The position numbers and the translations under genes are program-made. DNA of 64,000 nucleotides from Malaya genurostris (lineage: Eukaryota > Arthropoda > Insecta > Diptera > Culicidae): contig NC_080572.1 of NCBI RefSeq assembly GCF_030247185.1, positions 299,261,656-299,325,655 on the forward strand, read 5' to 3'. The notes beneath the pieces are model-generated. The model was given only the letters and a program-made list of their open reading frames with translations, had not been told where the DNA came from and did no database searches. This document shows, piece by piece, positions 35,186-47,487 of the stretch (position 1 is the stretch's first letter; each line of letters starts with the position of its first letter).

Positions 35186-35532
35186 CTATCATATATAATA
35201 CCAAATATACTATATATCAATATGGATCACTCTTGCAATTCAAGAGGGACATCACAGTAAAGTGCGGTGGCAAAAAAGGTTACTAAAAAAAAACAACTCC
35301 AAATATATGGAATATTTCTTGATACACACTACACGCAAAAATAAACTTTAAATACGGTTTGGAATCGCAATTTGATACTAACTCGGGTGAGAAGATTTTG
35401 TTTTTATAAAAATCCATATTTATATAAATATGTATGAAATGTGCACGCAGAACTGAACAAATTAATCTTAATATTAGTACCAGTATTTTACCAAAGGTTA
35501 CGGTGCTAGAAATATACAATATCAGGTTGTTT

Positions 35533-35563
35533 AATAAATAAATAAATAAATAAATAAATAAAT
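35533..35563. repeat. AAAT microsatellite
   Basis: Seven or more uninterrupted AAAT units. Confidence 0.95.
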
Positions 35564-36419
35564 GCTTCAAAACAAAACAGTTCAGTATATGAATAAACCG
35601 TGATTCGCCTCAACGAGAGCTATCAATTGAAGTAAAAGTAATAAGTATAACTTGTTCTTTTACTTACTGTATTGCACTTATCATACTTCAGTGCTAAACA
35701 AATTGAAATTCAATTACTTTTTAGAAAATAAATATCGAAAGCAAAGGGAAGATCGCTTAGTATATGCACTTTTAATTCATAAATAATTTATAAAAATGAC
35801 AATTATCTTTTACATTCTAACTTTCCCTGAGAGAAAAGATAATGTGCAATATAATATAAATATAAATATCGCAATCAAAGTAACTTGTAATACACCGTTC
35901 ATTTCATATTAATTTTGTTCTTGTTCTAGTATTTATATCAGAAGTGATCTGCCAAACATTGCCTCAACAGCCTATAGGTTTCGTTTTTTCAGCACTATTC
36001 ATAACATTCATGAGCAAAGTTAAATGCTACTTCATAACTCTTGAAAGTGAAGACGATAGGTCTAAAAGAGCGTAATTCTACATTATTTATAGGCGATATT
36101 TACTTTCGGCATTTCACTTCTGGGTGCACGCTAAACGCAAACTATTAAACATGACTGAACTAATAGCCTTTACCGTCACGAGATGGTGTTACTGTGATGT
36201 CTTTTTCGATTTGTATTGAAATCGTTAAAGTGATCCATATTGATATATAATATATTTGTTAATACTGTAATATTCTTAAAAATAAATTTCTCCTATTCTT
36301 AAAAGAACAACCGGAATCGGTTTGTTTAGTCGTCTATTGATAATGACTACCGGTTGCAGTATTCTTGAGACCGATTTAGAAAATTTGTTGGGTTTTTGTT
36401 TTACCTCTTTACGTGATGA

Positions 36420-37050
36420 TATAAAATTTTTAACACACTTTACCACAATTCCGGAACTAGAAGTCGAATCGACATGAAATTCAGTAATTCCGTATGGTAC
36501 CAAAAAACCTTTCATTTGAACCTAAGTTTATGAAAATCGGTCAAACCATCACTGAGAAAAACAAGTGAGATCGTTTTGGGAAAACATGATCACTATTTCT
36601 GGTGCCTAACCGAAATCGATTTGTTTGGCCGTCTACTGATAATGATAATTGAAGTAGTTTTTTTTTTGCTTCGTCCCTTTAAGTGATGGTATAAAATGTT
36701 TTACTTAAGACCATTCATTTGAATCTAAGTTTGTATAAATCGGTCATGCCATCTCTGAGAAAAAAGAGTGAGTGATTTGAAATTGGAATTTTTACACTAA
36801 TTACCCTGTAAGTGCAGATTCGGAAATCGGATTCAGATGAAATTTAGGAATTTTTAATTGGACCATAGGACCTTTTCTTTGAATCTGATTTTGTGAAAAC
36901 CGATAAAGTCATCTCCGAGAAATGTTAGTGCAAAAAAAGTTACACACACAGACATTTTGCGTACTCGACGAGCTGAGTCGAATGGTATATGACACTCGGC
37001 CCTCCGGGTCTCGGTTTTCACAGTGATTGCGTAACCTTTCTATATATGTA
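36420..37050 (+). repeat. Repeat family A, three degenerate units and tail
   Basis: Units at about 36452, 36710 and 36825 each contain a CGGAAxxxGAAGTCGGAT-like block, a CCTTTCATTTGAATCTAAGT-like block and a GAAAATCGGTCAxxCCATC-like block. They end in ACGAGCTGAGTCGAATGGTA, a CGGCCCTCCGGGTCTCGG block and CCTTTCTATATATG. Confidence 0.75.
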
Positions 37051-37830
37051 ATTAACGCAATTATTTTTTTATATACTTTACATTGTTTTCAGAAATATAC
37101 AATAGAACAAATTACGTAAAGAATAGTCCAGTCATATTAATCATGCGTAACTATAATGAATTCTGCAAACATCTTGAAGAATTAATCACAAATCGAACTT
37201 GTCGTATTTTTTTCGTATAATTTGAAATCACTTGTAAGTTCTATTTCGTGTCTCGTTCGGTACAGTCATCAGCTGAACGACAATGTACAAGAACGGTTGA
37301 CAGTTGTCTTAAATTAAATAGTTAAGAGCGTCACACAGGTTTAAATCCGGAGAAAAATAAACGAAGATGATCATAAAAATAGCGCCGTGAACAATAAGAT
37401 CACGAACCTTAGAAAAAAAAGCACATTGATACTTCAATTATCAATAAATGATGAAGATTGATGAACCAAACGTAAAACTGGCTAAACATCGATTGTATCC
37501 AATGAGTAGTGTCCTTGCATCCTATTTAATAAGAATATATGACGACAACTTTTGTGTTTTATTTTTATTCGAATACGGAGTACAGAAATTGGAGAATCCC
37601 TAAAGTTTACTTAATTGATTACCGAATTGTATCTTCCAAACCAAATATCGAAAAATCAGAATCAGATCTCACGAGAAATAGTCGTGTTCTGAATCACAAT
37701 CATACAGAAAGGAAATGTAACAATTTTCCAACCCAAACAGAAGGTTTCACACCTGAGGTAACTGTATGACCACATGCAACCTGAATATTGATCTAAACGC
37801 TACGCTCTAAAGCCACCACTAGGTACTCAC
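37051..37830 (-). other. Start of yorkie intron 1
   Basis: The GTGAGT donor of the yorkie exon occupies 37825-37830 (read on the minus strand), so sequence below it is intron. No exon 2 was recognised down to position 1. AT-rich DNA without clear elements fills 37051-37820. Confidence 0.6.
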
Positions 37831-38525
37831 TTTATGTAGTAAATCCGTCCATCCTGTGTTCGGGCCTGTTCCCAGCCAGGCGGCAGATCACCAAAGGCAT
37901 GCTGGTTGGATACATCGTACGAGCGTCCCCGGCTGTGCAAATGCTGCAGGGCCTGCTTCGAGAGGCCCTGTTGTTGACCAAGTGCCGATGCACCGAGACT
38001 GTTGGTGCCATCGTTGCCGGCACCACCACCACCACCACCGCTACCAGAGTTGTTGCCCTGCTGTGTCTTACTACTATTTGCATTGCTATTATTAGAGGCT
38101 TGCTGGACCCCGCTGGATCCCGTCAGGCTACCAACCAGACCGGCCGGGATCTTGCCCAGTGAGGCCGGGCTGCTATGGGCACGACTGTGAGAGATCGGAA
38201 GCCCGTTCGGGCCGGTAGTGACCCCACTCAGTATTGTGGTTCCAGAGCCAAATGCTGAGTCGACCGAATTTTCGCGTGAGTGCGAAACCGAGGGCGACTT
38301 CGACCCGGAGGATGGTGGCTTGAAGAACGAGTCTGGCAACTTTCGCATACGGTAGGGGATTTGCAACGGTAATTTATTGCTGAGTGTTTTATCGAACAGC
38401 TCGTTCAACTTATCGTTAGAGTCTTTATCCACCAGAATTATCAGATTTTTCTTTTTGCTCGCCCCATCATTCTCCGAGGCGTTTGTGTTGCTGGTGCTGT
38501 TGTTATTATTGCCGTTGAACGCCAT
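37831..38525 (-). CDS. yki: Yorkie (YAP/TAZ family transcriptional coactivator), first coding exon
   Basis: Yorkie is the nuclear effector of the Hippo pathway. It partners Scalloped/TEAD to drive growth genes, and Warts phosphorylation with 14-3-3 binding holds it in the cytoplasm. The exon encodes 231 residues plus two bases. An Asn-rich start is followed by the TEAD-binding segment (about residues 40-72, ELFDKTLSNKLPLQIPYRMR then KLPDSFFKPP). Three HxRxxS Warts sites follow: Ser87 (HSRENS), Ser118 (HSRAHSSPASL, equivalent to YAP Ser127 and fly Ser168) and Ser202 (HSRGRS). A Gly/Ser/Asn-rich linker and the first WW domain starting LPPGWEQ at residue 214 complete it. The start at 38525 is set by an in-frame TAG ten codons upstream (38553-38555). 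The exon stops inside WW1 at GRIYYI with AA/GTGAGT, phase 2, expected to complete Asn in the next exon. Remaining exons are not in view. Confidence 0.96.
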
Positions 38526-39540
38526 CTTGTATCCGCGAAGTCGTGCAGTTTTCTATACGTGTTCAGAGAGCAGCAGCAGCAGCGCACGCGAGCGCGAGAG
38601 AATGTGTGTATGCGCGTTTTACTTGTTGCCTTGTTGTTTTCTGCGCCTCGAAATTCTCGCCCGAATGTCCGTGGAGCTACTCGGCTGCGACTTTGCTTCT
38701 CCTCCGTCTTTTGTAACTTTACTTAAGCGATAAAATTAGCTTTTTCTTAATATTGCTTCCTTTAATTCATATTTCGCTTTAATTTTGCTTGTTTTTTTTC
38801 GTCAACTCTCGACTCGTCGACTGCGACGGCTCACGTATGTGTAAATATTCCTATTCTTATTCTCGTTTGTACGCTACACTTTACACTTTCGGTTCTTGCT
38901 AGACGGTGAGTTGGACCACACAAATTAACTTGCAATTTATTTCCTTCAAATTGATGCTATTTACTCGGCTCGGCTTTTATTGCGTACGTAGTTTCGAAGG
39001 CACTTAGTTTCGGAACGCGCAGCAGTAGGATTCAGGCGATTCACGGTTCGGTCACTAATTTATTATAACATTAAATGACTGTTTGCAGCAAGAAATGCAC
39101 CCGTTACCATGCACTAGTGATTCACTTCGTTTGCAGAAAAATTACTGAGTGTGCAGAGTTGTCCAACTCTTCCTTTACCACTCACTTAATTGGGCTTAAC
39201 TCACAATTATGGCAAATTGATTTCTTTCTCTTTGCACTTTTTTTTTCGGGGGGAACACGATCAGACAACTCTTGATTTTGTATGTGCGTCTGCCTACTTT
39301 CCTGTATCTACATGCCTACTTCTCTATTTTCACCACTTTTCGCCTAATGGTTTCTGCATTCTTCATTTGTTGTACACTACTTGATGCATCTTTGCTAGCG
39401 ATTTGCACAATCCGGGCGCACTGAACACACCATCCACCGAAGGAAAGTGGCAATTTGCAACTGCCCAAAAACCTTCGCGTGACACGACTCAATTGCACAC
39501 GTCAGAGCGCACTGACACTTTTCACGAGCTGAAGTAGTAA
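38526..39540 (-). promoter_or_regulatory. yki: Probable yorkie 5' UTR and promoter region
   Basis: Directly upstream of the yki ATG the minus strand is GC-richer, carries a CAG run (38567-38581) and has no upstream ATG for about 200 bases, as expected for a leader. TCAGTG initiator-like sites occur on the minus strand at about 39419-39424 and 39510-39515; either could mark a start site. No TATA box was found at the right spacing. Transcript ends cannot be fixed from sequence. Confidence 0.45.
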
Positions 39541-40941
39541 GTGGACATTAAGCGCAAAACAGAACCACCAAACATTAAAAAAAAACCGATGGAGCAGCGA
39601 AAAGAACAAACTCAATCGAAAAAGCGAAACAAGTGATGATGGTGACGATGATGATGGAGAGACGAGTGTAAGTTGCTTCTGCTCCCGTCTTCACCTGTGC
39701 TGTGCTTCGTATTTTGCGTTGCTGACTGACTTGCCTTTTCCTTCGAAGGCAACAAAAATAATAGCAATAATAATAATAATACTAATAAACCGAAGACACA
39801 CACGGTTAGTCGAGTCCACGGAACTAAATCAGAGTTCGACCATACTCAACAACTGATTCTACTTGACTAATTATTATTTGCCAGTTCAGCTCAAACACAC
39901 ATACTCTCTCTCGCTCTTTCTCTTTCTGAAGCTCAAGTCAACCCAGGGCCATCAAGTTAGCAGTACAAAACACCAGCTAAGTGGCCAAGTCAACGGAGCA
40001 AACCGCTACACTCAGCTTTCCGTCTCTCATTCAACATTTTTACCTATACGCGGCGGCCCCGCTCTGCTCTGTCTAGACTGTATTCGACCGTGGCGTACAC
40101 ACAAGGCTTACGAACTTATTTTCGTTTCGTTGATACCACACTGACTGCATATACAGAGACATAATATTCTTTCTCACGTTTGACGAGATTGGAACGATGG
40201 AACGCGAGAATGGCTAATAATTTTTTGTTTGGGTTTGTGTTGCGTGCGCCCGAGGGGTCGATCGAAGCTTTCGTTGCGCTCGAAAGCTAACATTGATTAT
40301 TTTTATGTTATTTTACTAGTGAACTGCTAGTGTCCTACTGTCCTAAACCGCCCAAATTCGGATCAAACTTTACATCTGGCTAGCGGTTATGCTGCACTAG
40401 CAATTTGAGGATAAAATGATAAATAAACGTAGAACCATTTATTTTTGGTTTACTCTGGTTGTTTCAAATAAAATTAACACCAAGTAGAACTCATTATCTC
40501 ATTATTTGAACTAACAAAATTTAATATAAAAGAATAGAAAATAAGAAGAAACGTTTGTATATTTAGAATAGGCCATTGATAATCCAAGACTAAATTAACA
40601 GATTCAATTGGATATTCTCAATAGTGTATTATCGAACCGTTTAAAACTTTTGGATGAAGTCACTAAACTTTCGACTTCTGATAAAATGGAATGAATGTAA
40701 CATTTCGATTTTTTTTGAAAATGCAGAATGACCAATACGAAACCAAAATTCAACGTTTATAAGAGGCTTTTGTTAATCTTTTTAAGCCTAAGTACGTGAC
40801 GATGGAAACAAAGATAATACGGTGAACAATAGGACACTTCGTGCATCCGTGATCAAACTCAATCTGTATTTATTTCTTACGATGCAGAGTTATAGAGTGA
40901 CTTTGAATCTCGTTTTTTTTTTATTTAAAAGATATTGTTTT
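39541..40941. other. Upstream of yorkie, no gene recognised
   Basis: Contains an AAT microsatellite at about 39753-39780, CT-rich stretches around 39905-39925 and 40150, and no coding homology. The GA/CT tracts could bind GAGA-type factors, which is inference. Confidence 0.35.
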
Positions 40942-41080
40942 CATTGAAAAACACTGGTGGCGTGAATTGCTCCGGTTTTGCACTTTCGAGCAGAAATCGC
41001 AATGAAATACCGTCAGAATGTTGCATTTCTGCTCGAAAGTGAAAAACCAGAGCAATCCACGCCACCAGTGTTTTTCAATG
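40942..41080. repeat. Large near-perfect palindrome (arms about 58 bases, loop 22)
   Basis: The left arm, 40942-41000 (CATTGAAAAACACTGGTGGC onward), and right arm, 41023-41080, are complementary with about three mismatches and one length change. The loop is AATGAAATACCGTCAGAATG plus TT. The DNA could extrude a cruciform, or a transcript could fold into a long hairpin. It ends 60 bases before the mariner relic at 41142, so it may be a transposon end arranged as a foldback. Confidence 0.88.
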
Positions 41081-41141
41081 AAAAACGGCATTAATATCAC
41101 TTCTGATTTGACACTTAGTTTTATCCTTCCGCTGAACGAAA

Positions 41142-41753
41142 ATGGTTGTGTATACGCTTGAGGAACGCGTGAAAATAGTGCAGTTTTCTTTGAAGAAGAC
41201 GCCGTTTTTTGTCAAAAAATCATCTTCTGGGATGAGGCACATTTTCATCTCGGCGGGTATGTTAATAAGCAAAATTGTCGCATCTGGGGGACGGAAAACC
41301 CGCACGTTATCATGGAGAAGCCGATGCATCCTCAGAGAGTGACGATTTGATGCGGATTTTGGTCTGACGACATCATTGGGCCATTTTCTTCGAAAATAAG
41401 ACAGGAGCCGTTGCCACGGTCAATGGCGAGCGCTACCGCGCCATGATTAGCGATTGGTTCTTCCGTTACTTGAAAAGGAAGACTTGGACACCATTTGGTT
41501 CCAACAAGACGGCGCTCCGTGCCACACAGCCAACGCTATGATCGATCTTCTGCGCAAAGTCTTCGAAGATCGAATTATCTGTCGAAATTCGGATGTCGTT
41601 TGGCCGCCTCGAAGGTGTGTTTTGACGCCGTTAGACTATTATCTTTGGGGGGCTGTCAAAGATAAGTGTTATGTGGACAACCCAGAGACAATTCAAGCCT
41701 TGAAGGACAACATTCGTGCAGCCATACACTCCAAAAAAATTTTAATTTTGTAG
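41142..41753 (+). pseudogene. DD41D mariner (rosa-type) transposase relic
   Basis: The frame starts MVVYTLEERVKIVQF, the usual N-terminus of this group, then skips most of the DNA-binding domain and continues FWDEAHFHLGGYVNKQNCRI (first aspartate). A stop near 41347 and frameshifts follow. From 41454 a clean frame reads WFQQDGAPCHTANAM (second aspartate) and CVLTPLDYYLWGAVKD (third aspartate). There are 41 residues between the last two, the spacing of the DD41D group. It ends prematurely at 41753 where relatives continue about 40 residues. Inverted repeats were not found. It is inactive. Confidence 0.8.
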
Positions 41754-41799
41754 GTGACTTAATCCCTCACACGATGTAATTCATAAAGATCTAATTTGT

Positions 41800-42165
41800 C
41801 AAATGACGGAAGATTTTATTTGTAATGACTTAATGTTAGATGAGCTTGAATTTTACTGGTTTCGACTGTAACTTGCGTTCTGCTAGCAGGTGCGACTGTA
41901 TGAATTTAAATGCACCTTTTACCAGCCAAGCAGATGCATGCTCCTGTGGCTCAGTCGATTAACAGTCGTACTTGTGATCCAATGATTCTCGGTTCAAGTC
42001 GCGGCGTTTGTTATCAGTATTCTTTTTTTTTTATTTCAATAAATTTCATGTCATGGAGTCTTAGACACAATATTAAATGTTCTTCGACGTAAATTTGCGT
42101 GAACTGCGACGCTCCATTTATGTGCATCTAATGTAAAATCACAGGGTTTTTTTAAGTGTGTAGCT
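41800..42165 (+). repeat. tRNA-like SINE of the second type, copy 2, with flanking repeat blocks
   Basis: The tRNA-like part is GCTCCTGTGGCTCAGTCGAT through the B-box GGTTCAAGTC (about 41940-42003), ending in a T-run. The flanks, CAAATGACGGAAGATTTTAT on the left and CGTAAATTTGCGTGAACTGC on the right, recur around the copies at 26.2-27.0 and 34.1-34.4 kb. The right block contains CGCTCCATTTATGTGCATC. Confidence 0.6.
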
Positions 42166-42597
42166 GAAATAAAGCTGCATACAATCGAAAATGTACTAAA
42201 AAACTGGACCGACAGTATGGCGTACTGCAAGGCCAGCTGAGGCAGCCATTCGGATGAAATTTTATTCCACAATTAAGCGGAAGAACAAAGCGAACAGTGT
42301 CAAAACTGAATAGATTGGAGGTTAAATCTGGGATAAAATAAACGACAATAATAATAGGACACTAAAATGATGATCAGAAACAGAAAGTGCGCGATCTGTT
42401 GAGCAAAATTGTTCAGATGAGAAAGATATCCTGCCGCTGGATCCCACACATACTTATTTAGGACTGAAAAGACAAACGAAAGCGCACTTCGAGTACATGT
42501 TTGGCTGAGTCCATTATAATACGTCAGAGAACTAATCCGAAATCGCTGTGAAAGGGCCTTACATGAAGCACATGAGCATCGCTACCATGGTCAAAAT

Positions 42598-42685
42598 CAA
42601 CGGTTTAGAGTTCCAATTACCTGCCCATCCACTATGTTCATCTGATTTGGCCTCCTTGAACTCTTATCTTTTCCCAAAACTCTAG
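42598..42685 (+). pseudogene. Mariner transposase relic, third-aspartate region
   Basis: The frame QLPAHPLCSSDLASLNSYLF then PKL aligns with the mariner block HPPYSPDLAPSDYFLFPKL. The surrounding sequence is too decayed to read further. It is a single-motif call. Confidence 0.45.
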
Positions 42686-45600
42686 TCATCTCTGAGAAAA
42701 CGATGTGAGTTTTATTTTGGAATTTTAAAACGCTTCTTCCGAAACCTAATACCGAAATCTGTATAACCAAAATAAATTTGTTCGGCCATCAACTAATATG
42801 ATTAACAAATTTAAAAAATGTTTTCCGTTCTCCACGAGTCAAAGTAAGGGAGCTATCTCGGAACACTTCTCAAAATCTATAACAACTCTAGTGGATTTTT
42901 GTGCTCTAAAAATCGACATTTAGAAGGTCTTAGACATGTGCGACTAAAATGGTATAACAGATTCCTGTTTCTGTTAAAAACGCCGCTAAAAGGCGCACAG
43001 TAATATTAACATTATTTGTTTAAGGACCCCTCCCAAAACGAAATCTTGGGTACGGGCCTGACAGTTACATAACTTAAAATAACACAAAATATATAAAAAA
43101 GCAGTTTTAAACAATCTTCTTTACACATTTGTTATTTTTTCACAATGCAGTATTTGTGACTCATTTCGGACAATATAGGTTCCAGTCTTTCTAGTTTTAA
43201 ATAAAAATCCCTATGCAATAAATAATCCATGCTCCATGTTATCCAAAATATTATCAGCAATTTATGATAAAATTTTCAGTTATTAAATTACTAAGATGTT
43301 TGGTATCAACGAGTATCAATGAGAAAAACTTCTAACTTTAGTTTATCTTTCTCGTGGTCGGACGGCGGTTTTGATGCAGTGAGCGACATTGCATTCTCGC
43401 ATTAGTTACTGGCAAAGACATCATATTAACAAGATATCCAGCTCTCGCATTTATCGAACAAATCATTGGCAACATCCTTTCTAGTGAGCATGGCGCCCTC
43501 AGGCGAGTTCGCATCGAATCTTGTACATAGAACTAGGGGAGAACAATGTCAAATTCGTGCGCAGCACTGCGCGCCCACACAATTGACATTATATGTTGAG
43601 TGATGCCGTGCGATGGCGTTGCTGGACTGAAGATTGGTTTCGCTCCAAGCTTACAGGGTCTGCTACTGGATAGGTATAAAATGTAAAAATTGACACGTTT
43701 CATTCATTCTCTACCAGTTGATTTTTATCTATCAGTAAATTAATTATTAGACAACTTTTTGATATTTTCTTCCATTGAAATTAATGTAATTCATATCGTG
43801 TGTCCTACTGAACGCGAACAATCTTCTACTCTCTTTTTCTTTGTATCATTAATTTGTAAGTTAGAAAAAGTGTAAAAATTCTGAATCGCCCTCAAAACTA
43901 TTCAAATTGGTAGTCATCAGTAGTCGTCCAAATAAACTGATTTCGGTTATTCTTTCAAGAATCGACGAAAATTATTTTCAAGTATATCACAGAATTATAT
44001 GTGATAATATGTTGGATATGAGAAAGGCATCATTACAACACTAGTTGGATCAAAAAAGGTTCATAATAATTATGATGACAGTTTAGCAATGATATACCCA
44101 CATATGGGCTCCGATTGTACCGTTAATGACTGTAGAAACCGGCGAAGACATTCAGATCCATTTTTAAAATCTCCGTTCATTTTGAACTGTAAAAAATGAA
44201 GAAAAAACTATAGTTCCACTTATGTAAATTTGACAAATTATTCACATGTCTGGCGCATATATCCCTGATTTTTTCAGTTGTAATAGTTTTATATCCAGGT
44301 TTGAGTTGATCTAAAAATATGCTGATGATCCGAAAACTAACCAACAAGGCGATTTCACAAAACGAATTCCATTGAATGAACCTACAAATCAGCTTATATC
44401 TTATCTATTGAGAGAAAAAAATATAGAACTGAAAGCAAATCACAAAGCTCTGAAAAAATCTGGTAGAATTCAATGTTCTTTTGTACTAAATAGTTTTGAA
44501 TGATAAAACTATAATGATAATGATATTTATAGAAGAAATTTCAATTCAATTCACGAAAGTTTAAAGATTGCCGTTAAGAAGAAGTTAGATTGATTATTAA
44601 GCATGAATTAGGTAAACATTATAGATCTTACGTGACAATCATTTGTGATGAATTTCGTCAAAGGTGTTGATAACAGAATAAATCAATCAATTAATGCGTA
44701 TTTAAAAAAAAATGATACGCGAAAAATAACTTGGTGAAATTTGGATTGTTCTAGTGAATAAACTAGTTAATACAATACTAAGAGAAACTCAAAGCATTCA
44801 AAATTCTAATAAATACAACTATATTGTTTTATTTAAGAACCATAGATATTTTATGTTTCATTCGTTAAATGTAGAATGAAATAAGTTCTCAGTCATTCAC
44901 AGTTTTTCTATATCCTTTGTGCATGACATCATTTTCGACTATGCTTTCCACTATATTTAGCTAATGAAATAGTGCCTTCTTCGAATTTTAGAATAGCTCA
45001 CAACGAAGTTCAATTAGAATACAAAGATTATTTACGATATGAAACACGTACTGCTAAACAATATTTAAATCGAATGAAAAAATACAGTTCACAGACCACT
45101 CTATCTTTTGTTTAACCCTTGTGGTCATTTACTTATCGGGTCAAAAAAAAACTTCAGAAAGCGACTTCTGAAACCTAACCAAAGTGGGCCTCATAATTCT
45201 ACTCTTTCAGAACCAAAACTGTATGTTGCGGACCCCTCGTGCGTATCAATTCGTTGTCGAATCAAATGAAATCAAGCATAAAGCGATGTGAAGGCATTTT
45301 CAATGGGTGACGGGAAAATTCTCACACAAACGTATGCGACGAAAATTTACATTGGAGAGAACGGTGCAGTGAACTTAGCTTTTAGAAGCCAGAGAGATCA
45401 ATGCTACTGGCAGTGAGAGTTACTATGAACAGAGAGAGAGAGAGAAGGAGTTGATCGTGAAGCTTCCTTATTTTAGATCTACTTGCATCTTGTATGTGTG
45501 AGCAAAGTGTTTCGATTCGTGTCTCTCACACTCCCACACCCATACAAAGCATATGATTGATCGTTCAAGTAAAGTACTTTTGTCGCATAGCGACTGAGTA

Positions 45601-46774
45601 GAACTTCGCCAAACCAGCTTTTATGATTCGGGTCACAAATTACAGAACAACCCATCACCAGTTCGCGGCATGGACTACTAGAAACCAATGTTTACTTCAA
45701 AGTTGACAGACTGCGTTTCTCATTCAATGTTGTCACCTGTTCGTGGGATATTTTACAGGTTGATCCACGCCCCTGTTGACCCCATTTTCAGGTGATTTTT
45801 GTGATGCTCGGTTTGCTCACCCGCGTACTAGTTGATAGGTTCGAACGCAGAACAGTGAGATGAAAAACTAACTTTTCAATCGAGTTCAAGTAAAGTGAGA
45901 GGAATCGTCTAAGCTATGTACGTTCTTGAGCCAAGTTTCCTCCGCCATGAAGTCATGATGAAGAAAAACTTGAACTCTGTCGAGTGGAACGCTTGTAGTC
46001 AAGGTGTGTTTGTTCGATGAGTTTCATGCAGAAAAAGCAATCGAAGGACTCTTCAGGCCTCAGTTCGAGCTGCCGAGAGTCATTTGGCACAAGAAGAAAA
46101 TCTTCCATACGTTGAGATCAGCACCGAGGAAAAAGTGGAAACCTCTCTCCAAAGCAGCCTCTCAAGATACACGTAAAAGCACCAACTAAAGACGAACGAG
46201 CATACCAACGATGTATACAATGAAATTGAAATAACATAATATAGAAACAGGTTATTTTATATATACTTTTTTTTATTCATTTTGCGTCCGTTCTCTCACA
46301 CGGTGCGGCGCGGTCAGTCCGTTCCCTGCAAATACCTTGCCTACCTCATGGAATACGTCTCCTATCGTCAACCATTCCCGAGACGGTATACAGATTGGCT
46401 ATTCCAATCGGTACGCTGTCTGATGAATCCTGGCTTGTCCGAGTCTCTGCAATATTCACTGGGATACTGAGGCTCTATACGCAGATTTTCGAGCTCTGGC
46501 CACCTTACGTGTCGATAAAATGACCGTAGGTACTATCTAATGAAACGCGATTGTCGGGTTATGCTTCTACCGCAAACGAAGCAACTGCGAACATCAGTGG
46601 AAATAGCGAGCTGATCTCAGTCATTCAGTAATTATCCAGTCAACAAATCACAATAAGTGGCCCTACACAACAGAATATTGTTGTCAGTATATGAAACATT
46701 GACAATAGATTTGATCGTGTAAGGAAACCTCATCGGAATAACATAAGTGTTCAACGAAAAAAAAAACACCAAAC
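42686..46774. other. Gene-free stretch
   Basis: About 4 kb of mostly AT-rich DNA. A GA microsatellite lies at 45431-45445. No coding homology, RNA gene or bounded element was recognised. A short phrase of repeat family A type (CTCTAGTCATCTCTGAGAAA) occurs at 42682. Confidence 0.35.
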
Positions 46775-47314
46775 GACATGAATTGGCACGATTTATTTTT
46801 GGAGATCAATATACTGGTCCTTAAAAGGCCTATTTTGAAGTTCGCAGATCGATTTTGAAAATTTCAATAACGCCCAGGAAAAAGTTATTAAACTGTGACT
46901 ATGATTTGTCCCTAATACTCGTATAATTAAACAACGAGACTGATAGTTCGTTTACTACATCTGGACACTGTCGTGCGAACACGAGAATATTTGGGTCTAA
47001 CAAATTTGGAGAACTCAAGTTATGAGATTTTCATGGATATCTCATACAACTGAATGTTTCATAATAATTTGCTGAACAAATTTCACACGTTCCGTTGAGA
47101 AAAACAGAAAATATTTACGATCGACAAATTGTAGACCGATTTTGCTCTAAACTGACTGGGTTTGGTACAGCAAAGCCTTGGTATTACATTCCTGTTGTGG
47201 AATTTGACCTTCTGTTTCAACAGACTTCGCAGCCGATTCACAGTGTACAGAACCATTGCATGGCTGGTGCTACGATTCTACTGACACTACGAATCCTACG
47301 GTTTGGTATTACTT
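46775..47314. repeat. 540-bp direct repeat, left copy
   Basis: From GACATGAATTGGCACGATTT to GGTTTGGTATTACTT this is base-for-base identical, as far as I can read, to 49733-50272. The two copies flank a minus-strand retrotransposon. The repeat contains an inverted 3' fragment of the tRNA-derived SINE at 47187-47297. Confidence 0.92.
47187..47297 (-). repeat. tRNA-derived SINE fragment, copy 3
   Basis: Complement of the 3' part of the SINE at 8808-9000 (blocks TCTGTTTCAACAGACTTCGC and CAGCCGATTCACAGTGTACA). The identical fragment lies at 50145-50255 in the right copy of the direct repeat. Confidence 0.75.
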
Positions 47315-47487
47315 CATCAGGAATCAGAACAAATTGGCTCAAATGGCACGTTCCCCTTGATATTTGGAGATTTGTGCCTTGCCATCAATTTGTTTTTAGC
47401 ATCATTTTCCCGATATATAAGAAGGATTGAAAGGAAATGGTAAGGGTTGGACTAGGAGGATGGGAAAAATTGACGACACAAAAACAC

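Noticed and set aside
37856..38190. Plus-strand open frames opposite the yorkie exon
   Set aside because: They are antisense shadows of the Gly/Asn/Ser-rich codons in yorkie.
38377..38733. 118-codon plus-strand frame over the yorkie start and leader
   Set aside because: Antisense to yorkie; leucine and serine runs come from complement of repetitive codons.
47095..47430. Open frame shared by both 540-bp repeats
   Set aside because: The frame includes the inverted SINE fragment, and its duplication is explained by the direct repeat; it is not a gene pair.
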